In this document: in pieces, positions 33,522-42,861 of the stretch
Layout of the letters: each line of letters starts with the position of its first letter
Position numbering within the stretch: position 1 is the stretch's first letter
Origin: a virus
DNA length: 45,768 nt
Virus record (IMG/VR): IMGVR_UViG_3300032770_000037
Coordinates: 1-45,768 of that record
Reading direction: 5' to 3' (one strand)
Notes under the pieces: model-generated
The model's database searches: none
The model's input: only the letters and a program-made list of their open reading frames with translations
What the model was told of the DNA's origin: nothing
Made by a program: the position numbers and the translations under genes

Positions 33522-33688
33522 CACCAACCTCCGTCGTATGCGTAGAGCCTGTCGCTTTTGCTGCCTTCGTTGTAGGCCCTTCTACGAGCGTATAATTCAC
33601 GCCTACGTTTGTTTCGTCTTTTTCTCTGACTCTCTTCTGCTTTTCGGACCGCATCGGCCCTTACTTTCATGGATAATCCGTGGCTCAT
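33521..33688 (-). CDS. Small very basic protein, 55 aa
   Basis: ATG 33688 follows GGAGGACTGAG, the same leader found before the gene at 34938. Arg/Lys-rich helix (RKRRNKRRRELYARRR) with a Tyr/Gly tail. It probably binds nucleic acid. Coupled to both neighbours: it starts just after the upstream gene's stop and its stop overlaps the next ATG. Confidence 0.65.
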   Translation of the reverse strand: MSHGLSMKVRADAVRKAEESQRKRRNKRRRELYARRRAYNEGSKSDRLYAYDGGW

Positions 33689-33689
33689 C

Positions 33690-33992
33690 TCAGTCCTCCC
33701 TCCATTTGCCGATTGTCCGCAGGAGGGCTTCGGCGCGTTGAGCGGCGGTCGCCCTCCACGGTTGCCAACACAGATGGCTGGGATACATCGCTTGCATGAT
33801 GACACCCAGTTCCCGTTGATATTTGGTGGCAAGACCCGGTACGTTGAGGCAAGCGTTCTCCGCTGCGTGCATCGCGTTTAGGTCATGGAGGTAGTCCGGC
33901 GAGCAGTTTTGATAATCATCCGCTTCAAGAGCAGCCCGGGTCTCCTTCTCGGTCGTCGCCCGTGTCTCGCTTACGTCATCGCAAATCAGCAC
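33690..33992 (-). CDS. Conserved-looking small phage protein
   Basis: About 100 aa from GTG 33992, which directly follows the upstream stop; the frame is open to 34094 but that part overlaps a better gene. It contains SPDYLHDLNAMHAAEN and a C-terminal ATAAQRAEALLRTIGKW, a pair of motifs I recall in many small phage proteins of unknown function. Start is uncertain. Its last codons carry the ribosome-binding site of the next gene. Confidence 0.6.
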   Translation of the reverse strand: MLICDDVSETRATTEKETRAALEADDYQNCSPDYLHDLNAMHAAENACLNVPGLATKYQRELGVIMQAMYPSHLCWQPWRATAAQRAEALLRTIGKWRED

Positions 33993-33993
33993 T

Positions 33994-34134
33994 TCATCGG
34001 GACATGGCTTGAGCGATAAGACGCTCCTCCAAACGACCCCGTTCTCCCAGAGTGGCCGCCGGTTGTAGGTTGGAATTATCAGGCTGGTCGACATCTACGT
34101 CAACTCGCGGGTCTTTCCAAATATCTGAAGCCAT
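33994..34134 (-). CDS. Small acidic protein, 46 aa
   Basis: Too short for usual callers but well supported: AAGGAGG lies 7 nt before ATG 34134, and the ATG shares a base with the upstream stop (TAATG). Begins MASDIWKDPRVDVDVDQPDN, then a charged helix ending QAMSR. Not recognised. Confidence 0.6.
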   Translation of the reverse strand: MASDIWKDPRVDVDVDQPDNSNLQPAATLGERGRLEERLIAQAMSR

Positions 34135-34508
34135 TATTTTCCCTCCTTGCGCTTGGCGGAGGCCTTGAGTTTCTTCAGCCTTAGTTTTCGGTCTGCGATT
34201 TCGGCTTCCAGTTCTGAGATTTCCCGCTGTTCCCGTTCCCTGCTTTCGCGGGCCTCGCGCTCTTTGCGCTGTTCCTCCGTCTCGGTTGGCACAGCCGAGA
34301 AAAACCGCTGTCCCATTCCCTCAATCGGCTGGACGGTCATGTAGTCGAATCCCCGTTTCTCTCCCAGCTTCCGCCACGCTTCGTTCGCGTTCTCTTGCGG
34401 CGTCGAGCCTTCGTAGGAACCAATCTGCATGCAGACAGTGGGCTTGCAAGCGTCCAGTATTTCCTCAAGCTCCGCTTCGGTCATTTCGTAGTTAACCCTT
34501 GGATACAC
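34134..34508 (-). CDS. Coiled-coil protein, 124 aa
   Basis: GTG 34508 with AAGGAG 6 nt upstream; ATG 34484 is a weaker alternative. The N-terminal domain (residues 1-70) has CKPTVCMQIGSYEGSTPQEN and DYMTVQPIEGMG. The C-terminal half is a strong Glu/Arg/Lys coiled coil (REREQREISELEAEIADRK). It probably oligomerises. Overlaps the previous gene by 17 bases. Not recognised. Confidence 0.65.
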   Translation of the reverse strand: MYPRVNYEMTEAELEEILDACKPTVCMQIGSYEGSTPQENANEAWRKLGEKRGFDYMTVQPIEGMGQRFFSAVPTETEEQRKEREARESREREQREISELEAEIADRKLRLKKLKASAKRKEGK

Positions 34509-34938
34509 GGCCGTCTCCTTCCTGTGCGCTCACGCGCGTCGTTTCAGTATTCTGAATGGATGCCGTAGAGATTGCAGCTAACTCCATATTGTGCTGCTCT
34601 GCCATCTGCTCACACTGAATAGCCATTTCGTTGTTCTCCACCAACAGCTTCTTGAGCCTGTCCATCTCGTGCCGCACCAATGCAACTACATTCTCGGCGG
34701 TTGAGTCTTGCTGCTCTCCCTCGAAGCCGCCGCACAACTTCCAGATTTCGGACAGCTTGGCTGAGAGTTCTTCCACCTGCGGGTCGGCGGGGAAGTGATT
34801 GAGGAGAACTTCCTTAATCTTTCCAGACAGTCCAATGTAATCAGCAGCGTCAAGCCGTTCATCCTCGGGGAGAAGCCATCCTGTAGCAGCCGTTGCTGCT
34901 TCCTCCGCCGCCCGTTTCACTCGTTCGCTGTGGGTCAT
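34492..34938 (-). CDS. Helical phage protein, intact paralogue, 148 aa
   Basis: ATG 34938 has AAGGAGG and the GACTGAG leader before it and overlaps the resolvase stop (ATGA). Starts MTHSERVKRAAEEAA, then HFPADPQVEELSAKLSEIW, then a long helix (VVALVRHEMDRLKKLLVENNEM). A copy cut in half lies at 33213-33521. No known family; the helices suggest an oligomeric adaptor. Confidence 0.7.
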   Translation of the reverse strand: MTHSERVKRAAEEAATAATGWLLPEDERLDAADYIGLSGKIKEVLLNHFPADPQVEELSAKLSEIWKLCGGFEGEQQDSTAENVVALVRHEMDRLKKLLVENNEMAIQCEQMAEQHNMELAAISTASIQNTETTRVSAQEGDGRVSKG

Positions 34939-35492
34939 CTCAGTCCTCCTTTCATCACCAGCCAACCATATTGCAGCAGCAATAGCGCATCGGCTGTGCT
35001 CAATGTCACCGTCACGGTAGGAAACAATTCCTGTGCACGCGCCTTGAGTTTGTTCTTCCAGTCTCGCTTGAGATGCGCGTTGATTATGCGGATCCGCTTC
35101 TTTTCGGCTTTGGCCTCGGCTTTGCTCATCCCCTTGACATTGGCCTTTTGCCGCCCGGTTAGCCCCAAATGCAGGGCAGCCTGCCAATCTTGGGGCCGCG
35201 TCATGATAACCCGCCAACCCATTGCCATAAGACAACCCTTCAGAAATCCGTAATTTGAGCCGTAAACTGCCATTGTAGAGGCTGGGACGCCTTCGCCCAT
35301 GTGCTTAACCAAAGTCTCCAGAAAGGCCGTGCCGCTGTCACCGGGAGCCCGTAGCTGGCTAATATCGCGCAGTTTGGATAATACGTCGCCCTCGGTTGCC
35401 GGCATGGGGCAGACATCGGTTAGTTCGAAGCTGCCCCACGCCAACCCACCCGATGCACCGGGATCAACCGCCAGAATGATTCCGCTGCTCAT
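34935..35492 (-). CDS. RuvC-like Holliday junction resolvase
   Basis: 185 aa. RNase H-fold start: ILAVDPGASGGLAWG (first catalytic Asp10), a second acidic region near TAFLETL (about Glu59), and a C-terminal STADALLLLQYG with an Asp at the third site, matching phage RuvC-type resolvases. It would cut branched recombination and replication intermediates before packaging. It is ATGA-coupled to RecT upstream and to the helical protein downstream, so it sits in one recombination operon. Confidence 0.82.
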   Translation of the reverse strand: MSSGIILAVDPGASGGLAWGSFELTDVCPMPATEGDVLSKLRDISQLRAPGDSGTAFLETLVKHMGEGVPASTMAVYGSNYGFLKGCLMAMGWRVIMTRPQDWQAALHLGLTGRQKANVKGMSKAEAKAEKKRIRIINAHLKRDWKNKLKARAQELFPTVTVTLSTADALLLLQYGWLVMKGGLR

Positions 35493-36538
35493 TTGAAGTT
35501 CCTGATGACCTTGACCTTGAGCATCTCATCGTCGACGAGCTCGGGCGTGAATCCGAATCCGCTGGCAAACTGGTCATCCAGACGTTCTTTCATTGCGCCA
35601 TCGTTCGTGAAGAACTCCAGTCCCGACTGGCAGACTGCGCGCCAACGATACGCCGGAGCCTGTCCTTTGACGGCGCGCTCCGTGATGATCTTGTCGATGA
35701 TTTCGAGAGTTGGTCCCGCAGACGCGGCCGCCGGTTCCCGCTGGGCCGGCTCGCTTCGACTTTGCGGTTCACTGCGTCCTGGCTCGGCCCGGCGGCTGCT
35801 TGAATCAGTCGAACGGGGTTCCTGAATTGGGGTCACATCCAATTCCAAAAGACCAGCGCCGCTTTCGTCAGCGCCGATCAAGGTATCCAGTTCCTTGTAT
35901 CGTCCCTGCAACGGTTTCATGGCGCGTCGAACGGCGGATTTCTTCCGCATTTCATCGGGCCAATCGACCCACGGGCCGCTTTCGGCCTTGCTCACCTTGC
36001 GGATTCTCTGGAGCTCTTCTTCTGGGATGAACACGAAGTCGCGGTCGCCATCGGGGTATTTGAATGCACAATACGAACCGATCGGTTCGCCGCGATTGGC
36101 GAGCGCGGGGACGTGGATTAGGGTCGGTTCCAAGCCACGCGTCATTGTGAACGTATCCTTCGAATACACGACGTCAGCCCACCAGCGTGTGATCGCTTCG
36201 CATTCGATTGCGGCATTACCCAGCCGGCGATAATCGGCAATGAAGATCACTTCCTTTCGGCCGGTGAACTTGTTGCGGAACGGGACCGGCCACGCCCCAC
36301 CCGCGCCAATGGTCTGTGTCCGGGTTTCAACGCACCGGATACAGAATTGCAGGAACGATGCCGCGGTGCATTCATAGAGTCCGTGGTTGCGGCTGCCGGC
36401 CACGAGCACCATGTTGAGCAACCGTTTCACATCGAAGTGTTTGCCCGCCATCTTCGCCATTTCCTTTGACTTGCTATTGAGGAAATCGCCGAGAGTCGCC
36501 GGGTTGAGCCGGGTCAGTTGTTGATTTTTCTGTGTCAT
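35489..36538 (-). CDS. recT: RecT-family ssDNA annealing protein
   Basis: 349 aa from ATG 36538, with AAGGAGG 11 nt upstream; longer starts lie inside the previous gene. The N-terminal half has the family style FLQFCIRCVETRTQTIG, NAAIECEAITRWW and the HPALANRGEPIGSYCAFKY-like centre; WVDWPDEMRKKSAVRRAMK is the RecT-type basic C-terminal core. A Ser/Arg/Pro/Glu-rich linker then leads to a further small C-terminal domain (about 270-349), longer than most RecT proteins. It anneals ssDNA in phage recombination, with the PD-(D/E)XK nuclease as likely partner. Confidence 0.85.
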   Translation of the reverse strand: MTQKNQQLTRLNPATLGDFLNSKSKEMAKMAGKHFDVKRLLNMVLVAGSRNHGLYECTAASFLQFCIRCVETRTQTIGAGGAWPVPFRNKFTGRKEVIFIADYRRLGNAAIECEAITRWWADVVYSKDTFTMTRGLEPTLIHVPALANRGEPIGSYCAFKYPDGDRDFVFIPEEELQRIRKVSKAESGPWVDWPDEMRKKSAVRRAMKPLQGRYKELDTLIGADESGAGLLELDVTPIQEPRSTDSSSRRAEPGRSEPQSRSEPAQREPAAASAGPTLEIIDKIITERAVKGQAPAYRWRAVCQSGLEFFTNDGAMKERLDDQFASGFGFTPELVDDEMLKVKVIRNFK

Positions 36539-36726
36539 GGATTCAATAACCTCCTTGGATTGGTAATTCGTTTGTACTTTCGGACGTATAGTTTCATGTC
36601 GGGCAATCGAAGCATCACCTGCCAAAACTGCATGTTGACGATGACAGCCGCGGGTAAACGACAGAAGCCGGCCCCCGTGATCGAGCGCCTGTCTTTAACG
36701 GCCTGCACCAACTCTTCTGGAGTCAC
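36535..36726 (-). CDS. Small basic protein before recT
   Basis: 63 aa, GTG start in a GTGA overlap and an ATGA overlap with recT. Contains ELVQAVKDRRSITGAGF and a basic end (YVRKYKRITNPRR). It may bind DNA or RecT; not recognised. Confidence 0.6.
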   Translation of the reverse strand: MTPEELVQAVKDRRSITGAGFCRLPAAVIVNMQFWQVMLRLPDMKLYVRKYKRITNPRRLLNP

Positions 36727-37418
36727 CGCCCTCCAATCGCCAGGCTGCTCTCCTGATGGAACCGCACGCCCGGTATCTGCGCCTGCTCGCCCATCGCCTT
36801 TGCGTATGCAGCCAGAACCTTTTCGTTGGGTAGGACCAAGTCCGTGCGCCTGCTATCGATTACAAACCCGAAGAACTTGTTCAGATCGATAATCTCGTGT
36901 TTCCAGGTCTTGCGCGCGGCGGCGCCGGCCACCTTCGGAATCTCGGCGGCAACCTCGACAACGGGCGCGGTCACAGCAGCCGCCTGTTCCAAGCGCTCCT
37001 CTTTCTTCTCGGGACTCTTGAGCCGGGCGGCTTCCCGTTCGAGCCGTTCCTTCTCCTTGCGGGCGCGCTCGTCTTCGATGGCCTGGAGCCGCTGCCGTTC
37101 CTTCTCGGCGGATTCCTCCTGTTTGCGCTGGTACGTCAGACACTTTATCTTGGCGATTTCCTCGGCTTGCGCCAGTGGGCCGATGATTTTGCGTTCGGCA
37201 TCCAGAATCGCCCGTTTGGTCTCGTCAGCCTTTTTTTTCATCGGGCGGAAGAAATCCACCGCGCGATTGTAGAACGACTTGACGACCTTCAATCGTTCGA
37301 TGGCCGTCTCGTAGCTTCTGGCGTCATTGACAACCAATGCCTCAGCCCAGCGCAACGTCTCCGACATCTGTTTGGACATCTCGGGAGGCGGCACCGGAGC
37401 AAGATCATCATTCTTCAT
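36723..37418 (-). CDS. Coiled-coil recombination-associated protein, 231 aa
   Basis: Residues 20-70 form a helical head (RSYETAIERLKVVKSFYNRAVDFF), then a very charged coiled coil (about 95-150, EKERQRLQAIEDERARKEKE). An Ala/Val linker and a C-terminal globular part (TWKHEIIDLNKFFGFVID...LAAYAKAMGEQAQIPGVRF) complete it. The last part resembles the end of phage proteins next to recT that have been linked to DNA binding. A good ribosome-binding site precedes ATG. Overlaps the previous gene by 11 bases. Confidence 0.7.
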   Translation of the reverse strand: MKNDDLAPVPPPEMSKQMSETLRWAEALVVNDARSYETAIERLKVVKSFYNRAVDFFRPMKKKADETKRAILDAERKIIGPLAQAEEIAKIKCLTYQRKQEESAEKERQRLQAIEDERARKEKERLEREAARLKSPEKKEERLEQAAAVTAPVVEVAAEIPKVAGAAARKTWKHEIIDLNKFFGFVIDSRRTDLVLPNEKVLAAYAKAMGEQAQIPGVRFHQESSLAIGGR

Positions 37419-37677
37419 TGCGCTTGTCCCTCTTGACCTTGACTTTTTCCTTAGCCTCGACTTCGACCGTCTTGCCGTCGTAGCGGTACTTGGTCAGTTT
37501 GTGTTTGTGCATCGCCGCGACGAGCTTGGCTTGCGCCTCCGTTTCCAGTTCGGTGAATCGCATGCGCTCGTCTCGAACATCGGCGTATTCGTCAGCCGCG
37601 CGCTCGATCTCCATGATGGATTTGCGTTCGACGCCTTCGCCCCGGAGAGGCATTTCGGATTGTTGCTTTTTTGGCAT
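37408..37677 (-). CDS. Charged helical protein, 89 aa
   Basis: GGAGG lies 8 nt before ATG 37677. Helical Glu/Arg/Lys-rich body (ADEYADVRDERMRFTELETEA) and a Lys-rich C-terminus (KEKVKVKRDKR). This is the style of Gam-like or small DNA-binding helper proteins in recombination operons, but no motif proves that. Confidence 0.65.
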   Translation of the reverse strand: MPKKQQSEMPLRGEGVERKSIMEIERAADEYADVRDERMRFTELETEAQAKLVAAMHKHKLTKYRYDGKTVEVEAKEKVKVKRDKRNEE

Positions 37678-37682
37678 CGGGA

Positions 37683-37943
37683 TTACCTCCGGGCGACTGC
37701 GTGTTGAGAGGGCGACGGCATCGGGCCGCCAGTTTTCTTTTCTTGTTTGGCTGGATGCGCAGCCTTGACAAGTTCGAGTTGATTTTCATCGTAACCGCGC
37801 GAGTCTGGGATTTTGCCGAATTTGTCCATCACCGGCTGCACTTCGAATCGCACACAGCCACTGATCCAGACCGTTCGCGCAGTCGTAATCCCCGTGAAGC
37901 CCGTTACTCGATCCCTGACTTTGTCGCCCAACTGAATGCTCAT
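37683..37943 (-). CDS. Small SH3-like barrel protein, 86 aa
   Basis: ATG 37943 with AGGAGG 6 nt upstream and an ATGA-type overlap with the nuclease stop. Starts MSIQLGDKVRDRVTGFTGI, followed by CVRFEVQPVMD and YDENQLELV, the pattern of small phage proteins with an SH3/KOW-like barrel. The C-terminus is Lys/Pro-rich. Function unknown. Confidence 0.7.
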   Translation of the reverse strand: MSIQLGDKVRDRVTGFTGITTARTVWISGCVRFEVQPVMDKFGKIPDSRGYDENQLELVKAAHPAKQEKKTGGPMPSPSQHAVARR

Positions 37944-38551
37944 GATGAACCTCCTAACAGATTGTTTTTCGCCAGCCAGTTGTAGGTTGAGAGAAACGCA
38001 TGGCCAGTCTGTTCGGCGCGTTTCATCTCGCGTTTGTTGAACCATTGACATCGATAATTGCCATCGTCGCGCAGTTCCAGCGCCAAGCCCTGGGATACCT
38101 CGATCCCGTTGTCGCGTAGGAGCCGGTAGTAAAGTCCAAGCTGCACCGAGACGTGCGGTTCGAGACTGCTTTTGAAATCTGTCAAGACGAGATCGCGGCC
38201 TTCATGTTCCAGAATCGCATCCACAGTGCCGGCGATCAGAAGCGACTTACTCACCAATGGCAATTCCGAGTGCGTTAGTTGCCATTGGCGCTCGCGCATG
38301 AACTTCTCGAATGCCCGGATCCTCGGGAGAATGCGTTCATCCACGCTCGACCAATCGAGAATGCCTTTGACCAACAGATGAATCGCTTTGTGCATGGCCC
38401 GGCCGCGAGAGAGATACCAATCGCCGCAACTATATTGGCGCGGTGCGATGGCGTTGATGATGCCGGTGACATGCGGATAAACGCGCTCGCCGACCCGGTA
38501 GATGTGTGTCTCGGGGTCGAAGGTGAATGCGGGGGAATCTCGATGCAGCAT
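37940..38551 (-). CDS. PD-(D/E)XK exonuclease (Cas4/RecB-like)
   Basis: 203 aa. All core residues are visible: RGRAMHKAIH (His54), Glu96, IAGTVDAIL (Asp111), LVLTDFKSS (Asp125 and Lys127) and VQLGLYYRLL (Gln137, Tyr141). It probably resects DNA ends to give ssDNA for RecT, as RecE or lambda Exo do for their partners. The short size (about 200 aa) fits phage single-domain nucleases. It lies five genes upstream of recT in the same operon. Confidence 0.85.
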   Translation of the reverse strand: MLHRDSPAFTFDPETHIYRVGERVYPHVTGIINAIAPRQYSCGDWYLSRGRAMHKAIHLLVKGILDWSSVDERILPRIRAFEKFMRERQWQLTHSELPLVSKSLLIAGTVDAILEHEGRDLVLTDFKSSLEPHVSVQLGLYYRLLRDNGIEVSQGLALELRDDGNYRCQWFNKREMKRAEQTGHAFLSTYNWLAKNNLLGGSS

Positions 38552-38554
38552 CGA

Positions 38555-39010
38555 CTATTCCTCTGACTTGGCCGGAAGCAGCGCCTTGAAATTGCGTTCC
38601 TTCACCTGCTCGAAATACGTTTGCTTCGTGGCCGGATTCCAAACGTCCGCCAGAAAGACCTCCAATAATTCCTTCTGTTTCAATTTGACCATCGTAAGCT
38701 GAATATCGAGCCACTCGGCGGCGATCTTCCAAGCAGTGCGCGCAGCCTGTTCTTCGATACGTTCCTGCGTACCGGCGCGCGGACGCCGGACTTCGGACAT
38801 TAATTCCTTCTCGCATTGCTCGACCTTTGCGGGCAGCAGTATCGGAATATCCCTACCGTTTAACGGGATGATGAATTTCAGTGCTGTCAACCGTTTCGTT
38901 TGAGGGTCGTAGGTCTTGAGAATATCAGTAACTCCGAACGCTTGCAGCTTTTGCTCGATAAAACTGATGCTGCTGGCGACAGTCACGGATGATGTATAGT
39001 TCCGAATCAT
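38555..39010 (-). CDS. Hypothetical early-region protein, 151 aa
   Basis: ATGA overlap at its start. Beta-rich N-terminus (YTSSVTVASSISFIEQKLQAFGV, LTALKFIIPLNGRDIPILLP), then a helical middle with RIEEQAARTAWKIAAEWLDIQL. The fold pattern appears in phages as a protein of unknown role near recombination genes. No catalytic motif seen. Confidence 0.7.
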   Translation of the reverse strand: MIRNYTSSVTVASSISFIEQKLQAFGVTDILKTYDPQTKRLTALKFIIPLNGRDIPILLPAKVEQCEKELMSEVRRPRAGTQERIEEQAARTAWKIAAEWLDIQLTMVKLKQKELLEVFLADVWNPATKQTYFEQVKERNFKALLPAKSEE

Positions 39011-39255
39011 CTGACGACCTCCGTTCTCTTGATGCGCCGCACCACAATGCGCGCACCCTCTTTCCGCAGCAGCCGCGACATCGCATTGTTGACCATGTCC
39101 TGATAGCGCGCTGAATTACCGCCCACCAGCGCGCCCGCCAGTTCGTCATTCTCGAAGGCGATCAGTTCGATGGTCGTTCCGTGTAGCTGCTCGGGCAGAT
39201 GAAAATAGCTCAGTCGCCGTTTTGCTTCCCCGGTCGCGTTCTTCCATGAGGACAT
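39007..39255 (-). CDS. Hypothetical protein, 82 aa
   Basis: AGGAGA about 10 nt before ATG. Mixed sequence with RLSYFHLPEQLHGTTIELIAFENDE and a basic C-terminus (RIVVRRIKRTEVVR). Coupled to the next gene by ATGA. Not recognised. Confidence 0.65.
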   Translation of the reverse strand: MSSWKNATGEAKRRLSYFHLPEQLHGTTIELIAFENDELAGALVGGNSARYQDMVNNAMSRLLRKEGARIVVRRIKRTEVVR

Positions 39256-39413
39256 TGGTTTTTCTTCTCCTTTTTCTTTCTGGCCAGAAAAGCCTTCTGG
39301 CCTTTGAGCAATCGCTTGGTGAGTTCTAGCTTATACTCCGGGCTGAAATTCTTGCGAACGCCACGTCCGCGCCGGCCAAGCTCGCTCATGTATTTGGAAA
39401 TCGTCGGATTCAT
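39210..39413 (-). CDS. Small basic protein, 67 aa
   Basis: MNPTISKYMSELGRRGRG, then a Lys/Arg-rich helix (RLLKGQKAFLARKKKEKK). The N-terminal ISKYMSELGR(R/K)G pattern is frequent in small phage and plasmid proteins of unknown function. The start lacks a clear ribosome-binding site and the end overlaps the following gene by 46 bases, so confidence is moderate. Confidence 0.5.
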   Translation of the reverse strand: MNPTISKYMSELGRRGRGVRKNFSPEYKLELTKRLLKGQKAFLARKKKEKKNQCPHGRTRPGKQNGD

Positions 39414-39454
39414 TGGCGCGATACAGTTGCAGAAACCGCTTTAGGTGTCAAGGG

Positions 39455-40723
39455 CTAATCTTCAATTCTAATCACTTTGCCGAATTTCGGCTCAGGATAG
39501 AACGTATTCTTTTTCACGATCACCGCGACGTGTGGAATGCTCGGCGCTTCCATCTCCCACGGCGTCTCACCATCGGTTACGGTAATGATCATGTCCGGGC
39601 GGTCGCCGCCGCGGAGCCCTAGCGCGTGTTTGATGCCAACACGCATATCAGTTCCACCGCCGCCCACCGGCTTGATGTCTGAGAACCGGCGCACGTTGCG
39701 TTGCAGTGTTCCCACGGCATCCGTCCAGACAACGTTGACCTGGCCGACGCATTTGACGATGCCGATGACCTCGGAGAATGCGCGTTGTAGCGGCGTGCCT
39801 TCACCCTGACCCATGCTGCCGCTTGTATCGGCCACAATCGCAATGACCGGCTGCGGCATCTTGTGGCGAGGAAAGATCAGGTTGCCGCGTCTACGTGAGC
39901 GCATATAGGTCTGCCTTCCCAATCCGCACCGGGCAACCCCAGTGGCAACACAGTTGCGCACCAACCGTTTCCACGGTGACTTGGGTGTAAGGATCGTCTT
40001 GCACCAGACTTCCCAGCCGGCAGGCAATGTACCCCGGCCATTGGCCTCCAAATGCTTCTCCATTTCCTGCGCGGCCTGGATCCGTTTGGCGACCTGTTCG
40101 ACTTCGCCCAGGGCCGGATGCTGTTCATCGTCCTCGGGCAATTCCCACGGCCGGGGAACGCCATCGGAACAGGAACCTCCGGTGGATGGTTTACCATTCG
40201 ATTGTCCGGGCTGCTGCTGACCGCCGGAGCCGCCCTTGCCCTTCCCCTGCGCCTTGCCGCCTCCGCCGGGCGGCTTCGGCCGGTTGCGCAGTTTCGGCAG
40301 ATATTCTTCGGCTAAGAGATTCTCGGGCCAGCCGTATTTGCTCGGATGCAGCCCGCACTTGGGCAGTGGCAGGACGGTCTCGTTCCCGTAATCATCACGC
40401 GACGTCCATTTGGCGCAGTTGATCTCCAGATCGGTCGCCTCATTCCATTCGTCGTGGTCCGCGGCGGAATCTTTGCAGCGCGTAGCGTGGTCTCTCAAGA
40501 GATGACTGACCTCGTGAATGAGAACGTAGGCGACCTCCGCTGTCGGCCATTGCGAGACGATCTTCGGATTGTAGTAACAGCGCCAGCCATTATCGACGCC
40601 CATGACCGGGACTTGCTCGGTCTCGACCATCGTAAGCGCATGAAGACTATCGCGCCAATACGGAGCCGCGTTGACGGCCAGATACATCGCGGCGTCAAGT
40701 TTGAGATTGGCTTTGGAGTCCAT
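39455..40723 (-). CDS. vWA-like metallopeptidase protein (DUF2201 type)
   Basis: 422 aa. The N-terminal domain has a zinc-protease motif HEVSHLLRDH (H70, E71, H74, with H79 nearby). A Gly/Lys/Gln linker (150-190) leads to a C-terminal von Willebrand A domain with a perfect MIDAS start DTSGSMG (299-305) and later TD...VTDGE acids. This layout matches the DUF2201/vWA proteins paired with MoxR ATPases in bacteria; the MoxR gene is at 41829-42836 in the same operon. The pair probably remodels or activates a protein target. Confidence 0.85.
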   Translation of the reverse strand: MDSKANLKLDAAMYLAVNAAPYWRDSLHALTMVETEQVPVMGVDNGWRCYYNPKIVSQWPTAEVAYVLIHEVSHLLRDHATRCKDSAADHDEWNEATDLEINCAKWTSRDDYGNETVLPLPKCGLHPSKYGWPENLLAEEYLPKLRNRPKPPGGGGKAQGKGKGGSGGQQQPGQSNGKPSTGGSCSDGVPRPWELPEDDEQHPALGEVEQVAKRIQAAQEMEKHLEANGRGTLPAGWEVWCKTILTPKSPWKRLVRNCVATGVARCGLGRQTYMRSRRRGNLIFPRHKMPQPVIAIVADTSGSMGQGEGTPLQRAFSEVIGIVKCVGQVNVVWTDAVGTLQRNVRRFSDIKPVGGGGTDMRVGIKHALGLRGGDRPDMIITVTDGETPWEMEAPSIPHVAVIVKKNTFYPEPKFGKVIRIED

Positions 40724-41041
40724 GTGATACCTTCTGTTGGAAGCGGGCGATGACAGCTACCGGGTCTTTCCACCACGCCGGAACGATGTTGGGGTAGTCT
40801 TCGCGTTTTAGGATGTCCTGCGGACATGTCGCGCAGCCACAATCCTTCAGTGCGATCAGATTGAGTTTTTTCCGCGATATGCCGTTTATTTCGACAGTAC
40901 CCGTGGCCTTGATGTGTTCTTCCGGCAATTCACACCATCCTTCGACGGTGCGCGGCAGAAGGCGATGCTTTGCCTTGCTCGACCAGCCCCCGCTTCCGTA
41001 CCGGCCATGTTGGTCGAAAACCAGATATTGATAGAATGCTT

Positions 41042-41045
<4 letters not shown>
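40695..41045 (-). CDS. Hypothetical protein, 116 aa
   Basis: Overlaps the vWA gene by 29 bases. Aromatic N-terminus (MKAFYQYLVFDQHGRYGSGGW), then HIKATGTVEINGISRKKLNLI and CGCATCPQDILK, a CxCxxC cluster that may bind metal. It lies between two members of the MoxR/vWA operon. Not recognised. Confidence 0.65.
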
Positions 41046-41828
<783 letters not shown>

Positions 41829-41832
<4 letters not shown>

Positions 41833-42836
41833 TTGCCCAGCTCACTCAGCAGTTGACCGTATAGTTTGAAGCACTCGGGATACTTCGCCATGCGCGATGC
41901 GCCCAATGTCCGCACCAACCGGCGAATCTCGACGATGCAACTGGATTTGAATCCCTTCTCGGCGGCTCGCGTGTACCAAGCTACCGCGTTGTCCAGCGCC
42001 TGATGCGTGGGTTTGTCGCCCAGGACAGCAGCCAGAGCGCCCGCAGTGGCACTCACGCCATCACCACGCGGCGGGACGCGTTTCTCGGTCCCGGCGATGA
42101 TGTCGCGCGGATCGGGCAAGTCCATCTCCGTGAACCACTTGATGAACTGCGCCGCACCGTCCAGCCCGATGTATTCGTGCCAATGCTGGAGACTGCCTTC
42201 CTCGGCTGCCGCGCGAGTCCACGCCCGCAGACATACGAACGGTTCCTGCTTGGCGACCGCGACCTTGACCGCGTCGGGTCCAGCTTGCGCCTGACCCGGA
42301 TTGCTGTTGAGGTACGATGCGACGATCCGCGTCATGCCCTCTAGCGGCGGCTTGATCGGGATGTCGATGACCAAGCCTTGACCGCCAGCCAACCAGTCCA
42401 GCGCCGGCTTGTAATCGACGCGGCGGTGCCGGAACCGTGACAGAACCGGCGGCGGCAGTTCGCGCGCCGCGCCCGCGGCTTCCTCGGGCGGGTTCGCAGT
42501 CGCGACAACGATCGTGTCCTCATGTAGTTTGTGGCCGCAGAGCTCACGGCTGTCGTCGGTGGCACGCAACACGGCAGCGTGCTGTTCATGATTGCAGGTT
42601 GTGAGTTCCTCGAAGACCAGAACGTGAGGCTTCTGGCAAGCATGCAGCCACCAACTCGGCAGCTTGCGCTCGCAATGGCCGTTGTCCGCAACAATGACGC
42701 CGCAGATGTCCACGGGATCTTCTTGCGAAGCGACCATCGCGTAATGGCCGAACCCTTTGCGCTCGGCCATCGCCCGCAACCCTTCGGATTTGCCGCATCC
42801 GGGACCACCCCAGAGCAGCATTGGTGTTTTTGGCAT
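41829..42836 (-). CDS. MoxR-type AAA+ ATPase
   Basis: 335 aa. Walker A GGPGCGKS (10-17); Walker B VLVFEEL (about 73-79); sensor 1 VVATANPPEE; an Arg-rich SRFRHRRVDY segment for the arginine finger; AAA lid helical part to the C-terminus. The very short N-terminus before the P-loop is typical of the class paired with vWA partners. ATP hydrolysis would drive remodelling of a partner, probably the vWA/metallopeptidase protein encoded at 39455-40723. A AAAGGA site lies before ATG. Confidence 0.88.
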
Positions 42837-42861
42837 TGTGGATTCCTTTCCTGCGCTACTT

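Noticed and set aside
33690-34094. A leftward frame starting MSTSLIIPTYNRRP and LICDD that looks like the start of a family 2 glycosyltransferase.
   Set aside because: The first 34 codons overlap, in another frame, a small gene (33994-34134) with a perfect ribosome-binding site and TAATG coupling. The rest of the frame matches a small phage protein, not a glycosyltransferase. The similarity is probably chance.
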